This document shows, piece by piece, positions 1-6,570 of a stretch of DNA of 10,249 bases; position 1 is the stretch's first letter; the number at the start of each line of letters is the position of its first letter. The notes below the pieces were generated by a model. It did no database searches. It was not told the origin of the DNA and saw only the letters and a list, made by a program, of their open reading frames with translations. The stretch is from contig CANRKN010000074.1 of NCBI GenBank assembly GCA_947631215.1, positions 1 to 10,249 of the forward strand, in the 5' to 3' direction. The position numbers and the translations under genes were made by a program. Origin of the DNA: an uncultured Oscillospiraceae bacterium (GTDB lineage: Bacteria; Bacillota_A; Clostridia; Oscillospirales; Oscillospiraceae).

Positions 1-11
1 GCTTTATTCAT
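1..11 (-). CDS. rplC: 50S ribosomal protein L3, first codons only (partial)
   Basis: Only the start codon and the first residues (M-N-K-A) lie in the window; the gene continues beyond position 1. A very strong ribosome site (AAGGAGG at 24-18 on the minus strand) sits six bases before the ATG, so a gene certainly starts here. The identity comes from two things: in most bacteria rplC directly follows rpsJ in the S10 operon, and L3 proteins commonly begin with M-x-K-A followed by a glycine/lysine-rich stretch. L3 is an early-assembly 23S rRNA-binding protein near the peptidyl transferase centre. Four residues cannot prove the family, so the call rests mainly on gene order. Confidence 0.75.
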
Positions 12-67
12 TGCTTTCCTCCTTCGGTTATTGGTTGTTCGGCCGGTAACGGCGGCCGCGCAACATG

Positions 68-95
68 ACCCGTCTGCTCATGCAGACTTGCGGGT
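68..95 (-). promoter_or_regulatory. Bulged stem-loop in the rpsJ-rplC spacer
   Basis: On the minus strand the 109-nt gap between the rpsJ stop and the rplC start can fold into a stem ACCC / GGGT, a one-sided GCAA bulge, then a perfect 6-bp stem GTCTGC / GCAGAC closed by an ATGA loop. A second dyad (CGGCCG at 40-45 and 53-58) lies between it and the rplC ribosome site. The T-run needed for an intrinsic terminator is absent, so this is more likely an mRNA structure (processing, stability or r-protein binding) than an operon end. The fold is seen by eye; the function is inference. Confidence 0.45.
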
Positions 96-120
96 TTGCG
101 TACTTAATTTAATGTGTGCC

Positions 121-435
121 TTACAGCTTGATCTCGATCTCCACGCCGGCGGGCAGCTCCAGGCTCATCAGGGCCTCCACGGTCTTCTGGGTGGGGTTCA
201 TGATGTCGATGAGGCGCTTGTGGGTGCGGCGCTCGAACTGCTCACGGCTGTCCTTATCTTTGTGGACGGCGCGCAGGATGGTGACGACCTCCTTCTTCGT
301 GGGCAGGGGGATGGGGCCGGAGACGCGGGCCTCGGTGCGCTTGGCGGTCTCCACGATGGTCTCGGAGGCCTTGTCGATCAGCTGGTGGTCATAGGCCTTC
401 AGGCGGATGCGGATCATTTTCTTGTTGGTTGCCAT
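121..435 (-). CDS. rpsJ: 30S ribosomal protein S10
   Basis: This encodes S10, a 104-residue protein of the small-subunit head, whose homologues also act with NusB in transcription antitermination. The core is typical: [14 protein letters not shown] at residues 8-21, the family signature [11 protein letters not shown] at 36-46, the [21 protein letters not shown] stretch around 58-78, and a [11 protein letters not shown]-terminus. Length is normal (about 102-105). The ATG at 435 is chosen because GGAGG lies six bases upstream and the family core begins seven residues later; the longer frame back to 660 is the GC-rich leader read through. It is the first gene of the S10 operon, with rplC following. 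It has its own promoter at 714-742 and a long leader. Gene order upstream is unusual, because cdd, rather than tuf, fusA or rpsG, precedes it. Confidence 0.98.
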   Translation of the reverse strand: MATNKKMIRIRLKAYDHQLIDKASETIVETAKRTEARVSGPIPLPTKKEVVTILRAVHKDKDSREQFERRTHKRLIDIMNPTQKTVEALMSLELPAGVEIEIKL

Positions 436-707
436 TGTTTTCCTCCATTGTTTTGTACGAGTTTTACGTATTCCCGCACGGCTGCCGGTCAAATCTGTAC
501 ACTGTTCCGTGCGTATCAGACCCTGCCCCAAAAAACATACCGGCTCCGCCGGTGTTTTTCTCTCAGGCGATATACGCGGTACAGCTCGACCGTTCCGTCC
601 GATTCCAGGGCCTTTCGGCCCCCGGACTTGCTCCCCGGAAGTTCCCGCCCGTCGGCGCAATCTCCCGGTTCATCGCATGGCGCAATGCTCCCGCCGGAGC
701 AGCGCGC
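436..707 (-). promoter_or_regulatory. Long structured 5' leader of the S10 operon
   Basis: About 270 nt separate the predicted transcription start (near 707) from rpsJ, and no gene is supported in the gap. On the minus strand several compact hairpins are visible. The first is GCTCC/GGAGC near the 5' end. The second is GGGCC-GAAA-GGCCC, a GNRA tetraloop stem at 621-608. The third is a terminator-like stem at 553-539 followed by six Ts. The segment GCCGGT (544-539) can pair either with ACCGGC before it (553-548) or with ACCGGC after it (489-484), so two exclusive folds are possible. This suits an attenuating or r-protein-binding leader. The fold is visible by eye; the ligand and mechanism are unknown. 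Confidence 0.5.
530..553 (-). terminator. Terminator-like hairpin inside the rpsJ leader
   Basis: On the minus strand a 6-bp perfect stem ACCGGC / GCCGGT with a GGA loop is followed by AT, G and a run of six Ts. On the other strand a shorter T-run (555-559) follows the same stem, so it could work weakly in both directions. Lying about 100 nt before the rpsJ start and about 150 nt after the predicted transcription start, it is placed as an attenuator. The stem is short and three bases separate it from the T-run, so efficiency is uncertain. Confidence 0.45.
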
Positions 708-713
708 TCTAAT

Positions 714-742
714 AAAATACCAAAGATACCCCTTGATGTCAA
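714..742 (-). promoter_or_regulatory. Vegetative (SigA-type) promoter for rpsJ
   Basis: The minus strand carries a perfect -35 TTGACA (742-737), a 17-nt spacer, and a -10 TATTTT (719-714; 4 of 6 consensus). Transcription should begin near 707. The -35 lies inside the dyad at 722-753. It is the only good promoter between cdd and rpsJ, so it very likely drives the S10 operon. Confidence 0.7.
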
Positions 743-753
743 GGGGTATCTTT
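722..753 (-). terminator. Perfect 13-bp dyad, probable terminator after cdd
   Basis: AAAGATACCCCTT and its exact reverse complement flank a six-base loop, about 38 bases after the cdd stop codon. The AAA/TTT ends of the stem supply A- and T-runs on both strands, the usual form of a bidirectional terminator, and T-rich sequence continues downstream on the minus strand. The same bases contain the -35 box of the rpsJ promoter, so it could instead, or also, be an operator. The dyad is certain; termination is inferred. Confidence 0.6.
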
Positions 754-791
754 CTGAATATGCAAAAAATTTTGGATTTTTCTTCTAATTT

Positions 792-1178
792 TTATAGCTC
801 GAAGGGATGGGGCATCAATTGGCTGAGGCGATAGCTCACATACCGGCCGCCGGAGCGGGTGCACAGCACCTCCATATCCCCCTTGCCCACGAATTCGCTG
901 AGCACCTGCCGGCAGGCGCCACAGGGCATGCAGTAGTTCTCCCCTTCTCCATAAATGGCGATGCGGACGAACTTGCGCCGGCCCTCGCTGACGGCCTTCA
1001 CCACGGCGGTGCGCTCGGCGCATATGGTGGAGCCCAGAGCGCCGTTCTCCACGTTGCAGCCGGTGTACACCGTCCCGTCGGCGCACTCCAGCGCGGCCCC
1101 CACGGGAAAGTGGGAATAGGGCACATAGGCGTTCTGCGCGGCCTCCCGCGCCTTGTTGAGAAGCTCCCGGTCAGTCAT
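792..1178 (-). CDS. cdd: Cytidine deaminase (homotetrameric, zinc-dependent)
   Basis: It hydrolyses cytidine and deoxycytidine to uridine and deoxyuridine in the cytosol, for pyrimidine salvage. The 128-residue length matches the short tetrameric class (Bacillus subtilis type). Visible motifs are the nucleoside-binding NVEN at 42-45, the C-A-E catalytic motif at 53-55 (Cys53 as zinc ligand, Glu55 as proton shuttle), and PCGACRQ at 85-91 with the zinc ligands Cys86 and Cys89. All key residues are present. The ATG at 1178 has a GGGGG ribosome site eight bases upstream. It follows the lipoprotein gene by 65 nt on the same strand; that gap holds a CCGCCC-A-GGGCGG dyad at 1207-1219 but no T-run, and only a weak -10-like AT stretch, so read-through from the secA operon is likely. 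A dyad just downstream probably ends the transcript. Confidence 0.97.
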   Translation of the reverse strand: MTDRELLNKAREAAQNAYVPYSHFPVGAALECADGTVYTGCNVENGALGSTICAERTAVVKAVSEGRRKFVRIAIYGEGENYCMPCGACRQVLSEFVGKGDMEVLCTRSGGRYVSYRLSQLMPHPFEL

Positions 1179-1243
1179 AGGTCTATCCCCCGTTTTCTAT
1201 ATCTCTCCGCCCTGGGCGGCTTATATTTATTATGTAGCAGACC

Positions 1244-2848
1244 TTAATCCAAGTCCACCTTCCAGTCCCGGATATCCACGAAGAAGTTGTCCTGGTTGGG
1301 GCTGATGGTGCTGAGCACGCCCCGGTGGTAGAGCACCTGGGTCTTCTCGAAGCACACAGCGGTGATGGGGGCGGTCTGGGCGATATACTGGTAGAGGTTC
1401 TCAGTGCTGATCGCCAGATTGTCTCCTGTGGAGCCGAGGAACGCTTGGATGTATCCGGTCAGGTTGGGGTCAGAGATGCCGCCGAAGTTCAGGCTCCCGC
1501 CGGGGCTCACAAGCTGGGACAGGTCCCAGTCGTTGCATATCTTCACCTCGGCGTAATAGAGGTCGTAGCCCCCGTCCTTCAGCGCCGCGTCAAAGTCAGC
1601 GGCGTTCAGCTCCCGCATAGTCACGTTGAAGCCGATGTCCCGGAGCACGCCGGCGATCTGCCGGGCGGCAGCCAGCTTGGCCGGGCTGTCGGAGCAGACC
1701 AGGAAGATGACGTTGGCGGGGATGCCGCCCAGTTCGATGACCCCGTCGTAGTCCACGTCCGTGGCCCCCAGGTTCTGCAATGCGACGTCCAGGCTGTCCC
1801 GGGAGTAGCCCAGGGTCCGGGCAATGGATTTGGGGTACAGGGCGCTGTTGGGGTGGATGGGCAGCTCCGCGACCTCCGCCGAGCCCTGCATGGCGCCGGA
1901 GACGATGGTGTTCCTGTCGATGGCGTAGGTGACGATGGAGCGGTAGATGCCCTGACCGAAGATGGGGCTCAGCGCGTTGTAGCCTATATAGTGCAGGTTC
2001 GTGGTGTCCACATATTTGATGATGTTGGACGTGGAGTAGCCCAGGCTGGACATATCCATGGGGTTGTTGGTCACCATGTCCAGGTAGGAGTCCTCAAAGG
2101 CCTGGAGAATGTCCTCCGAGGCCACGTATTTTTTAAGATGTATGGTCTTCAGGCTCATGGCCCCGGCGCCGGGGTAGTTGGGGTCCAGGTCCAGGGCGTT
2201 GCCCCGGCTGTTCAGCTTATAGGGCCCCGTGCCGGCGGGGAGGCTCGAATAGCCGCTGCCGCTCTCCACGCAGGGGATGGTGAGAAGCTCATAAAACCGC
2301 CAGTTGGGCTGGCTCAGGGTGACGGTGAAGCTCTCCTCGTCCAGGTAGCCCACGCTGGTGACGTTGGCGAAGCGCTTGGCGTATCTGTCGCTGTACCGGG
2401 CCTGATCGATGGTGGCCACGGCGTCGGAGCCGGTCATATGGCCGCCGGAGTGGAACTTTCGGGAGGTGTCCACGTAGAACGTCCAGTGCATGCCGTCCTC
2501 GGTCTGCCAGCTGGTCACCAGGTTGGGCTGGGCCTCGAAGGAGCTGTCCGCGTTCACCAGCGTCTCGAACATGAGCATGCTCACCACCTTGTTCCAGTGG
2601 CTGTTGGTGGTGTAGGGGTTGAAGGACTCGCCGTCCACGCAGTTGAGGGAGAAGATATGGTCCGCCTTGTAGGTGTCCGCCAGGGCCTGGCCGATGCTCT
2701 GGCCCTCCGCGGGGGCGGGAGTGGGCGAGGCCTCGGCCGCCTCGGACATCTCCACCGGCATCTCCATGTGCAGGTCGCACCCGGCGAGGCCCAGGGCAAA
2801 TGCCCCGGCCAGCAGCAGGCATATGGTCTTTTTCAAAAAAGGTCTCAT
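1244..2848 (-). CDS. ABC-type peptide-binding lipoprotein (SBP family 5), orphan
   Basis: This 534-residue precursor belongs to the OppA/DppA/NikA-like solute-binding family (SBP_bac_5). The N-terminus MRPFLKK is followed by a hydrophobic stretch and a lipobox L-A-G-C with Cys24, so it should be lipidated and face the outside of the membrane. A short Pro/Glu/Ala spacer (35-50) precedes the binding domain. Family landmarks are SFNPYTTNS at 75-83, LVTSWQTEDGMHWTFYVD at 110-127, KFHSGGHMTGSDAV at 131-144, AGTGPYKL at 205-212 and YRSIVTYAIDR at 302-312. The start is placed at 2848, not further upstream, because it gives the signal peptide and an ATGA overlap with the pgeF stop; no good ribosome site is visible, so translation is probably coupled. 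No permease or ATPase genes are beside it. The ligand cannot be read from sequence; peptides are the family default, with murein peptides a guess from context. Confidence 0.93.
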   Translation of the reverse strand: MRPFLKKTICLLLAGAFALGLAGCDLHMEMPVEMSEAAEASPTPAPAEGQSIGQALADTYKADHIFSLNCVDGESFNPYTTNSHWNKVVSMLMFETLVNADSSFEAQPNLVTSWQTEDGMHWTFYVDTSRKFHSGGHMTGSDAVATIDQARYSDRYAKRFANVTSVGYLDEESFTVTLSQPNWRFYELLTIPCVESGSGYSSLPAGTGPYKLNSRGNALDLDPNYPGAGAMSLKTIHLKKYVASEDILQAFEDSYLDMVTNNPMDMSSLGYSTSNIIKYVDTTNLHYIGYNALSPIFGQGIYRSIVTYAIDRNTIVSGAMQGSAEVAELPIHPNSALYPKSIARTLGYSRDSLDVALQNLGATDVDYDGVIELGGIPANVIFLVCSDSPAKLAAARQIAGVLRDIGFNVTMRELNAADFDAALKDGGYDLYYAEVKICNDWDLSQLVSPGGSLNFGGISDPNLTGYIQAFLGSTGDNLAISTENLYQYIAQTAPITAVCFEKTQVLYHRGVLSTISPNQDNFFVDIRDWKVDLD

Positions 2849-3630
2849 AGCATGATAAGGTTGGCCTGAGAGCCCCGATCCGCCCCCATGGAGCGGTGGG
2901 ACCAGAACCTGTCGGGATGGCACATGGTGCACACCCCCAGCTCGTCGATGTTCTCCTCCGAAAGGCCCAATTGGATGAGCCTTCTGTGCACGGCGCCGGG
3001 CAGGTCCACCCGGTACTTCCCCTCTTCTTTCTCATCGGGGCCATAAAGGCCTTCGGTTTCTCCGTTCAAAAGCTTCTCTATGGCCTGGGGCACCTCCGGC
3101 CCCGTCTGAAAGCAGCACCGGCGGATGCCGGGGCCGATGGCGGCCCGGATATGCTGAGGGCTCGCCCCCAGGGATACCATGGCCTCCACGGCGTTTTTCT
3201 CGATGTCCGCCACGGTGCTGCGCCAGCCGCAGTGGACGGCGGCGATGACGCCGGCAACGGGGTCCAGCATGAGCAGCGGCGTACAGTCGGCGGTGAACAC
3301 CGCGAGGGGCAGTCCCTTTTCCTTGGTCACATACCCGTCCGCCCCGTCCCAGGGGGCCGGCTCGCCGATGGCGTGGGCGTCCTCCCGGCGGGCGATACGC
3401 ACAGTAGTGCCGTGGACCTGCCGCCCATGGACGAAGCGGGCGGTGTCTATGCCCGCCGCGGCGCCGAAGCGCCGCCAGTTCTCCTGGACGTTGGAAAGCG
3501 TATCGCCCCGGGTGGCGCTCAGATCGAGGCTTTCAAATATGCCCCCGCTCACCCCGCCCCGCCGGGTGGAAAACCCATGGGGACAGGTCAGGAGCTTGCT
3601 TTGCAGTATCTCCGCGGCCATATCACTCAT
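2845..3630 (-). CDS. pgeF: Peptidoglycan editing factor / multicopper-oxidase-like (YfiH, DUF152)
   Basis: The 261-residue protein matches the YfiH/PgeF 'laccase domain' family. Members are known to be cytosolic; the E. coli protein removes wrongly added L-Ser from UDP-MurNAc precursors, and some homologues act as purine nucleoside phosphorylases or adenosine deaminases. Visible landmarks are [14 protein letters not shown] at 17-30, QVHG at 71-74, TADCTPLL at 113-120, VHCGWR at 132-137, [11 protein letters not shown] at 165-175 and [13 protein letters not shown] at 234-246. His73, Cys116 and His133 are the expected metal-ligand triad and all are present. The gene begins eight bases inside the end of secA and ends in a 4-nt ATGA overlap with the lipoprotein gene, a tight coupled block. 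A second in-frame ATG at codon 4 could be the real start. No weak or missing key residue is seen. Confidence 0.94.
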   Translation of the reverse strand: MSDMAAEILQSKLLTCPHGFSTRRGGVSGGIFESLDLSATRGDTLSNVQENWRRFGAAAGIDTARFVHGRQVHGTTVRIARREDAHAIGEPAPWDGADGYVTKEKGLPLAVFTADCTPLLMLDPVAGVIAAVHCGWRSTVADIEKNAVEAMVSLGASPQHIRAAIGPGIRRCCFQTGPEVPQAIEKLLNGETEGLYGPDEKEEGKYRVDLPGAVHRRLIQLGLSEENIDELGVCTMCHPDRFWSHRSMGADRGSQANLIML

Positions 3631-6403
3631 TGCGGCCGCAGCACTCTTTATACTTCAGGGGCCGGCTGCCGTCGGCCTTCCACTTGCCGCAGGGGCAGGG
3701 GTCGTTGCGGCCCGGCTTTTTGATCTTCTTGACGGGCTGGCGCTTCACGGAGCTGTCGCCGCCCACGTTGTTCACGTTGGCCTTGGCGGCGGCCTTGCGC
3801 TCAATGGTCTGCTCCTTGCGGACCCGGACGGTGAAGATGCGCCGGACCACCTCGGCCTTGATGCCGTTGATCATGGCCTCGAACATCTCGAAGCCCTCCT
3901 GCTTGTAGGCGTCCACGGGCTTCACGTTGCCGTAGGCCCGCAGGCCGATGCCCTGGCGCAGGTCGTCCATGGCGTCGATGTGGTCCATCCAGTACTCGTC
4001 CACCACCCGGAGCATGACCACCCGCTCCAGCTCCCGCATGAGGGGCGTGCCGTCGGGCATGAGGCCGAACTCCTGCTCCCGGCGGGCGTAGACCTGGTCG
4101 GCGATGGCCAGGAGCTTTTCACTCAAAGCGTCCACAGTCAGGACAGACAGGCCCTGCTCGGGCACGGCGATCTGGCCCTTAGTCAGGAAGGTCTGGTAGA
4201 AGGGCTCCAGGATCTCCTCCAGCTGCTCGGCGCTCTCGGGGTGGCCGGTGTGGCCCAGGCCGTCGGACACGTCGGAGCGTATCACGTCCTCTATCATGTT
4301 GTGCACGTATCCGCGGATATCCTCCCCGTCCAGCACCTTCCGGCGCTGTTCGTAGATGATGTTCCGCTGCACGTTCATCACGTCGTCGTATTCCAGGGTG
4401 TTCTTACGGGCCTGGAAGTTCCGGCTCTCCACGGTCTTCTGGGCCTGCTCGATGGCGTTGGAGAGCATCTTCTGGTCGATGGGGGTGTCCTCGTCCAGGC
4501 CCAGGGTCTCCATCATACCCATGATCCGCTGGGAGCCGAACAGGCGCATCACGTCGTCGGTCATGGCGATGAAGAACCGGCTCTGGCCCGGGTCGCCCTG
4601 GCGGCCGGAACGGCCCCGGAGCTGGTTGTCGATGCGCCGAGCCTCATGGCGCTCGGTGCCCAGGATGAACAGGCCGCCCGCCGCCCGGACCTGCTCGGCC
4701 TCGGCGGAGGTGATCTTCTTGTGCTCGGCCTGGCGCTCGGCGAACATCTTCCGGGCGGCCAGGATGGTCTCGTCGTCGGTATCGGCAAAGCCCGTGGCCT
4801 CGGCGATGACCTCCTCGTCGAACCCGGCCTTTTTCAGGTCCTGACGGGCCAGGTACTCGGCGTTGCCGCCCAGCATGATATCCGTGCCGCGGCCGGCCAT
4901 GTTGGTGGCGATGGTGACGGCCCCCAGCTTGCCCGCCTGGGCCACGATCTCCGCCTCCTTCTCGTGGTGCTTGGCGTTCAGCACGTTGTGGGGCACGCCC
5001 TGGCGTTTTAAGAGGCCGGAGAGGTACTCGCTCTTCTCGATGCTCACCGTGCCCACCAGCACCGGCTGGCCTTTTTCGTGGCACTCGATGATCTGGCGGA
5101 TGATGGCCCGGTTCTTCCCCGCCTCGTTTTTGTATACCACGTCGGGGCTGTCGATGCGGATGACCGGCTTGTTGGTGGGGACTTCAATAATGTCCAGGTT
5201 GTAGATGGAGGTGAATTCCTCTTCCTCGGTGAGGGCGGTGCCCGTCATGCCGGAGAGCTTTTCATACAGGCGGAAATAGTTCTGGAAGGTGATGGTGGCC
5301 AGGGTCTTGTTCTCCCGCTGGACCTCCACCCGCTCCTTGGCCTCGATGGCCTGGTGCAGGCCCTCGGAATACCGGCGGCCCAGCATGAGCCGGCCGGTGA
5401 ACTCGTCCACGATGATGACCTCGTTGTCCTTCACCACGTAGTCGATGTCCCGCTTCATCACGCCGTGGGCCTTGATGGCCTGGTTGATGTGGTGGGTCAG
5501 GGTAGTGTTTTCAAGGTCCGACAGGTTCTCCACACCGAAGTACTGCTCCGCCTTGGCGATGCCGTTGGCGGTCAGGGTGGCGGTGCGGGCCTTCTCGTCC
5601 ACCAGGTAGTCCGCGTTCTCGTCCGCGGTCTCGATCTCCTCCTTCTCCTCCACGGCCACCACCACGCCCTTGCGCAGGCGGCAGACGAAGTCGTCCACCT
5701 GGCGGTACATGTCGGTGCTCTCATCCCCCTGACCGGAGATGATGAGGGGGGTGCGGGCCTCGTCGATGAGGATGGAGTCCACCTCATCCACGATGGCGAA
5801 GAAGTGGCCCCGCTGGACCATGTCCCGCTTGTACAGGGCCATGTTGTCCCGCAGGTAGTCGAAGCCCAGCTCGTTGTTGGTGCCGTAGGTGATGTCGGCG
5901 TTATAGGCCTTCTGCCGCTCCTCCCGGGTGAGGCCGTGGACGATGAGGCCCACCTCCAGGCCCAGGAAGCGATGGACCTTGCCCATCCACTCCGAGTCGC
6001 GCCTGGCCAGGTAGTCGTTCACGGTGACGATGTGCACGCCCTGGCCCTCCAGGGCGTTCAGGTAGCTGGGCAGCACGGCCACCAGGGTCTTGCCCTCGCC
6101 GGTCTTCATCTCGGCGATGCGCCCCTGATGCAGGACGATGCCGCCCAGAAGCTGCACGTAGAACGGCCGCATGCCCAGCACGCGGTCCGCCGCCTCCCGC
6201 ACGGTGGCGAAGGCCTCGGGAAGGATATCGTCAGTGGTCTCCCCTGCCGCCAGCCGAGCCTTGAACTCGCCGGTCTTGGCCTTGAGCTGTTCGTCCGTCA
6301 GGGCCTTATATTCGTCCTCCAGGGCCACGATCTTGTCCGCCAGGGGGCGGAGCTTTTTCACCTCGCGGGATGAGTGGCTGCCGAAAATCTTGTCCAGGAT
6401 CAT
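3623..6403 (-). CDS. secA: Protein translocase ATPase subunit SecA
   Basis: SecA is the motor that uses ATP to push preproteins through SecYEG. The predicted 926 residues exceed the usual 800-900 mainly because of an insert at about 520-575, common in clostridial SecA. Landmarks in order are Walker A MKTGEGKT 99-106, [16 protein letters not shown] 173-188, Walker B IVDEVDS 204-210, IVDEFTGR 331-338, [10 protein letters not shown] 500-509, [25 protein letters not shown] around 582-606, and a C-terminal zinc tail with Cys903, Cys905, Cys921 and Cys922 (CxC...CC). The last zinc ligand is Cys rather than His, a known variant. The ATG at 6403 is chosen because the family N-terminus (ILDKIFG) starts there; the GTG extension to 6484 would start at the predicted transcription start. 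It heads the secA-pgeF-lipoprotein operon and has its own promoter. Confidence 0.99.
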   Translation of the reverse strand: MILDKIFGSHSSREVKKLRPLADKIVALEDEYKALTDEQLKAKTGEFKARLAAGETTDDILPEAFATVREAADRVLGMRPFYVQLLGGIVLHQGRIAEMKTGEGKTLVAVLPSYLNALEGQGVHIVTVNDYLARRDSEWMGKVHRFLGLEVGLIVHGLTREERQKAYNADITYGTNNELGFDYLRDNMALYKRDMVQRGHFFAIVDEVDSILIDEARTPLIISGQGDESTDMYRQVDDFVCRLRKGVVVAVEEKEEIETADENADYLVDEKARTATLTANGIAKAEQYFGVENLSDLENTTLTHHINQAIKAHGVMKRDIDYVVKDNEVIIVDEFTGRLMLGRRYSEGLHQAIEAKERVEVQRENKTLATITFQNYFRLYEKLSGMTGTALTEEEEFTSIYNLDIIEVPTNKPVIRIDSPDVVYKNEAGKNRAIIRQIIECHEKGQPVLVGTVSIEKSEYLSGLLKRQGVPHNVLNAKHHEKEAEIVAQAGKLGAVTIATNMAGRGTDIMLGGNAEYLARQDLKKAGFDEEVIAEATGFADTDDETILAARKMFAERQAEHKKITSAEAEQVRAAGGLFILGTERHEARRIDNQLRGRSGRQGDPGQSRFFIAMTDDVMRLFGSQRIMGMMETLGLDEDTPIDQKMLSNAIEQAQKTVESRNFQARKNTLEYDDVMNVQRNIIYEQRRKVLDGEDIRGYVHNMIEDVIRSDVSDGLGHTGHPESAEQLEEILEPFYQTFLTKGQIAVPEQGLSVLTVDALSEKLLAIADQVYARREQEFGLMPDGTPLMRELERVVMLRVVDEYWMDHIDAMDDLRQGIGLRAYGNVKPVDAYKQEGFEMFEAMINGIKAEVVRRIFTVRVRKEQTIERKAAAKANVNNVGGDSSVKRQPVKKIKKPGRNDPCPCGKWKADGSRPLKYKECCGRNE

Positions 6404-6425
6404 GGATAGCGCCTTTCTCAAAGCA

Positions 6426-6476
6426 GCGGGCCGGGCCCGCCGCCGGATATCATTATTTGGGGCCGCCGGGGCGGCC
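6426..6476 (-). promoter_or_regulatory. Two GC-rich hairpins in the secA leader
   Basis: The predicted leader of about 82 nt holds two compact dyads: GGCCGC/GCGGCC with a CCCG loop at 6476-6461, and GCGGGC/GCCCGC with a CCG loop at 6440-6426. An AT-rich 20-nt stretch separates them. The second ends about 22 nt before the ATG and leaves the weak AAAGG ribosome site free. Neither has a T-run, so they are not terminators. secA is autoregulated in other bacteria, but no SecM-like peptide is present here; a regulatory role is inference. Confidence 0.5.
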
Positions 6477-6492
6477 GCATACACAACACTGC

Positions 6493-6521
6493 ATTATAAC
6501 ACAAGCTTTACCCCTTGAAAA
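6493..6521 (-). promoter_or_regulatory. Extended -10 promoter for the secA operon
   Basis: On the minus strand a perfect -10 TATAAT (6498-6493) is preceded by TGT, giving the extended TGn form. A -35 TTTTCA (6521-6516, 4 of 6) lies exactly 17 nt upstream. Transcription should start near 6486, giving a leader of about 82 nt. It sits just downstream of the terminator of the previous gene, as expected for an independent unit. Confidence 0.8.
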
Positions 6522-6526
6522 GAGGC

Positions 6527-6555
6527 AAAACGGCGGGGCGTTTCCGTCCCGCCGT
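6527..6555 (-). terminator. Intrinsic terminator of the SLH/L,D-transpeptidase gene
   Basis: Fifteen bases after the stop codon the minus strand forms an 8-bp stem ACGGCGGG / CCCGCCGT, continued past an A-C mismatch by two more pairs and a GAAA loop, and followed by TTTT. It isolates the upstream gene from the secA promoter immediately downstream. Confidence 0.82.
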
Positions 6556-6570
6556 GGATGCCGCCTGGTG

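Noticed and set aside
561..600. T-box-like GTACCGCG followed by a terminator-like hairpin in the rpsJ leader
   Set aside because: The tRNA-end-binding bases (UGGN before ACCGCG) are not kept, no Stem I or specifier is evident, and a ribosomal operon is not an expected T-box target.
436..660. 75-residue N-terminal extension of S10
   Set aside because: Arg/Gly/Pro-rich translation of the structured leader; the family core starts at the ATG at 435, which has a perfect ribosome site.
1207..1219. CCGCCC-A-GGGCGG dyad as a terminator after the lipoprotein gene
   Set aside because: No T-run follows on the minus strand, so intrinsic termination is unlikely.
1544..1562. 19-bp sequence shared with 8314-8332
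   Set aside because: Both copies encode the same short peptide (YYAEV region) in unrelated genes; no other similarity around them, so chance plus shared codon use.
1325..2869. Long plus-strand open frame (514 codons) opposite the lipoprotein gene
   Set aside because: Val/Gly/His/Leu-rich composition typical of antisense frames in GC-rich DNA, no ribosome site or known motif, and fully covered by a well-supported gene on the minus strand.
2849..2932. 28-residue N-terminal extension of the binding lipoprotein
   Set aside because: It would bury the signal peptide and lipobox inside the protein and only reads the end of pgeF in another frame.
3179..6373. Two long plus-strand frames (610 and 431 codons) opposite secA and pgeF
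   Set aside because: Mirror frames of highly conserved secA codons; low-complexity His/Val/Leu/Gly composition and no recognisable domain.
6404..6484. 27-residue N-terminal extension of SecA from a GTG
   Set aside because: It would begin at the predicted transcription start, has no ribosome site, encodes the GC hairpins and precedes the normal SecA N-terminus.
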